Source: Caulobacter sp. HMWF025 (GTDB lineage: Bacteria; Pseudomonadota; Alphaproteobacteria; Caulobacterales; Caulobacteraceae). From it: a DNA stretch of 40,007 bases. Under the pieces are notes generated by a model. That model made no database searches. It worked only from the letters and a program-made list of their open reading frames with translations, and was not told where the DNA came from. Numbering within the stretch: the stretch's first letter is position 1; each line of letters begins with the position of its first letter. Position numbers and translations under genes: made by a program. Where the stretch lies: contig NZ_QAII01000104.1 of the NCBI RefSeq assembly GCF_003060965.1, forward strand, positions 13,912-53,918, written 5' to 3'. Below, piece after piece: positions 37,959 through 40,007 of the stretch.

Positions 37959-38528
37959 CTAGAGGGTCTGCTCGACCCGGGTAACCTCGGGCACATAGTG
38001 CTTGAGCATGTTCTCGACGCCGGACTTCAGGGTCGCCGAAGAGGACGGACAGCCCGAGCAGGCCCCGCGCATGTGCAGCCAGACCACGCCGGTGGCGGGT
38101 TCGAACCGGTTGAAGACGATGTCGCCGCCGTCCTGGGCGACGGCCGGTCGGATCCGCGTATCCAGCAGCTCCTTGATCTCGGCGACGATCTGGCTCGTCT
38201 CCTCGTCATAGACGCCGTCATCGTCGTGTCCGCTCTGGACCTGGTCCAGCAGTAGCGGCCGGCCGCTGGTGAAATGGTCCATGATCGCGGCCAGGATCGG
38301 AGCCTTCAGATGCGGCCACTGGGCGTCCTCGCCCTTGGTCACGGTCAGAAAGTCCGGCCCGAAAAAGACCCGGGTGACGTCGCCCAGGTCAAACAGGGCG
38401 CGGGCCAGCGGCGAGGCGTCGCCGTCCTCGGAGGTCCGGAATTCGCGCGCTCCATCCCCCAGAACCTCGCGGCCGGGCAGGAACTTCAGCACCTCGGGAT
38501 TGGGGGTGGTTTCGGTCTGGATGAACAT
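37959..38528 (-). CDS. NfuA-type Fe-S cluster scaffold/carrier
   Basis: The 189-residue protein starts MFIQTETTPNPEVLKFLPGREVL, the Nfu N-terminal domain. A C-terminal NifU domain follows (about residues 110-185), with LLDTRIRPAVAQDGGDIVF and the cluster-binding GACSGCPSS (two cysteines, CxxC). It carries [4Fe-4S] clusters to client enzymes, particularly under stress or iron shortage. The ATG at 38528 matches the conserved family start; longer in-frame starts add unrelated residues. It is divergent from the P450 gene with 119 bases between. Confidence 0.93.
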   Translation of the reverse strand: MFIQTETTPNPEVLKFLPGREVLGDGAREFRTSEDGDASPLARALFDLGDVTRVFFGPDFLTVTKGEDAQWPHLKAPILAAIMDHFTSGRPLLLDQVQSGHDDDGVYDEETSQIVAEIKELLDTRIRPAVAQDGGDIVFNRFEPATGVVWLHMRGACSGCPSSSATLKSGVENMLKHYVPEVTRVEQTL

Positions 38529-38647
38529 GCCCGACAGATGGACCCGAGCCGGGCTTCGCGCAAGATGCACGGAGCTGCACAAAGAAAGGTGACACAGGCG
38601 TCATTTTCTGGCGTGATACGGAAAACAACGATCCGTGGGAGGGTCTC

Positions 38648-39916
38648 ATGAGCGACGGCTCAATCGATCTGAGCGCCGATGCGCGCGCCAAAGCCTGGTC
38701 CATTCCGCTTGAGGACCTGCATGTTGCCGATCCGGCCCTGTTCAAGGCCGACGCCATGTGGCCCTATTTCGAGCGACTGCGGAAAGAGGACCCGGTCCAC
38801 TATTCCAAGGGCGACGAGGAGACCGGCCCCTACTGGTCGGTGACCAAGTACAACGACATCATGGCTGTCGACACCAATCACGCGGTGTTCTCGTCCGATG
38901 CGCACCTGGGCGGCATCACCATCCGGAACTTCGACGAGGACTTCGTCCTGCCGATGTTCATCGCCATGGACCCGCCCAAGCACGACATCCAGCGCAAGAC
39001 CGTCAGCCCGATCGTCTCGCCGCAGAATCTGGCCAAGCTGGAAGGCCTGATCCGCGAGCGGGTGAACCTGATCCTCGACGCCCTGCCGGTCAACGAACCC
39101 TTCGACTGGGTCGACCGCGTCTCGATCGAGCTGACCACCCAGATGCTGGCCACCCTGTTCGACTTCCCGTGGGAAGAGCGCCGCAAGCTGACCCGCTGGT
39201 CGGACATCGCCACCGCCTCGCCGGAGAGCGGCCTGATCGAGAGCGAGGACGCCCGCCGGGCCGAACTGCTGGAGTGCCTGGCCTATTTCACCAATCTCTG
39301 GAACGAGCGGGTCAATGCCGAGGAGCCGGGCGGTGACCTGATCTCGATGCTGGCCCAGGGTGAAGCCACCAAGAACATGCCGCCCATGGAGTATCTGGGG
39401 AACATCATCCTGCTGATCGTCGGCGGCAATGACACGACCCGCAATTCCCTGACCGGCGGCCTCTACGCCCTGTCGAAGAATCCGGAGCAGGAAGCCAAGC
39501 TGCGGGCCAATCCCGAGCTGATCCCGTCGATGGTGTCGGAGATCATCCGCTGGCAGACGCCGCTGGCCCACATGCGCCGCACGGCTCTGGAAGATGTCGA
39601 GCTGGCCGGCAAGCAGATCAAGAAGGGCGACAAGGTCGTCATGTGGTACGTCTCGGGCAACCGCGACGACACGGTGATCGAGAACGCCGACAGCTTCATC
39701 ATTGACCGCGAAAATCCCCGCCGTCACCTGTCGTTCGGCTTCGGCATCCACCGCTGCGTGGGCAACCGCCTGGCCGAGATGCAGCTGAAGATCGTCTGGG
39801 AAGAGATCCTCAAGCGCTTCCCCAAGATCGAGGTCCTGGAAGAACCCAGCCGGGTCTATTCCAGCTTCGTGAAGGGCTATGAGCGGATGATGGTGCGGAT
39901 CCCGGAACGGGTCTAG
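38648..39916 (+). CDS. Cytochrome P450, CYP153-like alkane/fatty acid hydroxylase
   Basis: The 422-residue soluble P450 has the I-helix GGNDTTRNSLTGG, the ExxR pair near EIIRWQTPLAHMRR, and the heme-ligand segment HLSFGFGIHRCVGNRLAEMQLKI with Cys370. IRNFDEDFVLPMFIAMDPPKHDIQRK and the MQLKIVWEE C-terminal block closely resemble the CYP153 family, which hydroxylates terminal carbons of alkanes and fatty acids using a ferredoxin and ferredoxin reductase. No redox partner gene lies in the window, though one could be just beyond its end. The ATG at 38648 follows GGGAGGG. Confidence 0.9.
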   Translation: MSDGSIDLSADARAKAWSIPLEDLHVADPALFKADAMWPYFERLRKEDPVHYSKGDEETGPYWSVTKYNDIMAVDTNHAVFSSDAHLGGITIRNFDEDFVLPMFIAMDPPKHDIQRKTVSPIVSPQNLAKLEGLIRERVNLILDALPVNEPFDWVDRVSIELTTQMLATLFDFPWEERRKLTRWSDIATASPESGLIESEDARRAELLECLAYFTNLWNERVNAEEPGGDLISMLAQGEATKNMPPMEYLGNIILLIVGGNDTTRNSLTGGLYALSKNPEQEAKLRANPELIPSMVSEIIRWQTPLAHMRRTALEDVELAGKQIKKGDKVVMWYVSGNRDDTVIENADSFIIDRENPRRHLSFGFGIHRCVGNRLAEMQLKIVWEEILKRFPKIEVLEEPSRVYSSFVKGYERMMVRIPERV

Positions 39917-39927
39917 GCACCAGACAC

Positions 39928-39977
39928 TCACCCCCTCCGCGCCTTCGGCGCTCCTCCCCCTTGGGGGGAAGATGAGG
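39928..39977 (+). repeat. Palindromic intergenic repeat, copy 6 (plus orientation)
   Basis: The variable hairpin is GCGCC/GGCGC with loop TTC, then CTCCCCC and GGGGGGAAGATGAGG, the same order as copy 1. It lies 12 bases after the P450 stop. Confidence 0.8.
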
Positions 39978-39990
39978 TTTGTGCGGCCTT

Positions 39991-40007
39991 GTCCTCCCCC
40001 TTTGGGG
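39991..40007 (+). repeat. Partial palindromic repeat at the window edge
   Basis: GTCCTCCCCCTTTGGGG matches the start of the inner hairpin of the repeat and is cut by the end of the window. It is also nearly identical to the truncated copy before sodB at 25586. Confidence 0.6.

Overview
The window looks like a chromosomal segment of an alphaproteobacterium in the Caulobacteraceae (Caulobacter, Phenylobacterium or Brevundimonas type). I base this on the high GC content, the dense gene packing with ATGA/GTGA overlaps, the phyR / nepR-sigT-phyK general stress cluster, a ChpT histidine phosphotransferase close by, several HWE/HisKA_2 kinases, and the short G/C palindromic repeats. No species can be named from the sequence alone. 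I see no rRNA, tRNA, CRISPR array, transposase or prophage.

Layout. 1-407: three palindromic repeats and no gene. 408-5426: a small secreted protein, an XdhC-like protein, a degenerate aldo/keto reductase followed by an SpsF-like sugar nucleotidyltransferase, and alanine dehydrogenase divergent from an Lrp-type regulator. 5506-15674: a Tat-exported beta-carbonic anhydrase, an alpha-2-macroglobulin next to penicillin-binding protein 1C (a periplasmic defence and repair pair), and a minus-strand operon of FAH-family hydrolase, zeta-class isomerase and cytoplasmic beta-carbonic anhydrase. 15859-20761: an ABC ATPase, a giant ABC-2 permease fused to an M1 metallopeptidase, and a hotdog thioesterase. 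20806-24654: a DUF4142 lipoprotein, a class III CoA-transferase and a GAF-PAS-HWE kinase with a receiver domain.

24729-32578 is a general stress response island. PhyR (anti-anti-sigma), NepR (anti-sigma), the EcfG sigma factor SigT and a PhyK-like kinase are all present. Five exact sites of the form GGAAC-N16/17-CGTT lie upstream of the YqjD/YqjE-like pair (possibly running on into sodB), a small membrane protein, phyR, nepR-sigT-phyK, and an entericidin-like lipoprotein. The same island holds the most interesting unexplained element. At about 28021-28258, a noncoding stretch has two nested perfect stems, a competing hairpin and a plus-strand intrinsic terminator (hairpin plus T6) that no coding gene needs. 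It is a candidate structured small RNA directly upstream of an EcfG promoter.

32640-40007: ChpT, a CheY-like receiver and a divergent CheR-like methyltransferase on the minus strand; a DUF3553 protein and CysQ; a PAS-PAS-HWE kinase; a RutE-like nitroreductase; an NfuA-type Fe-S scaffold; and a CYP153-type P450. The window ends in another palindromic repeat. One internal repeat copy appears to supply both the ribosome-binding site and the start codon of the pbpC-like gene.
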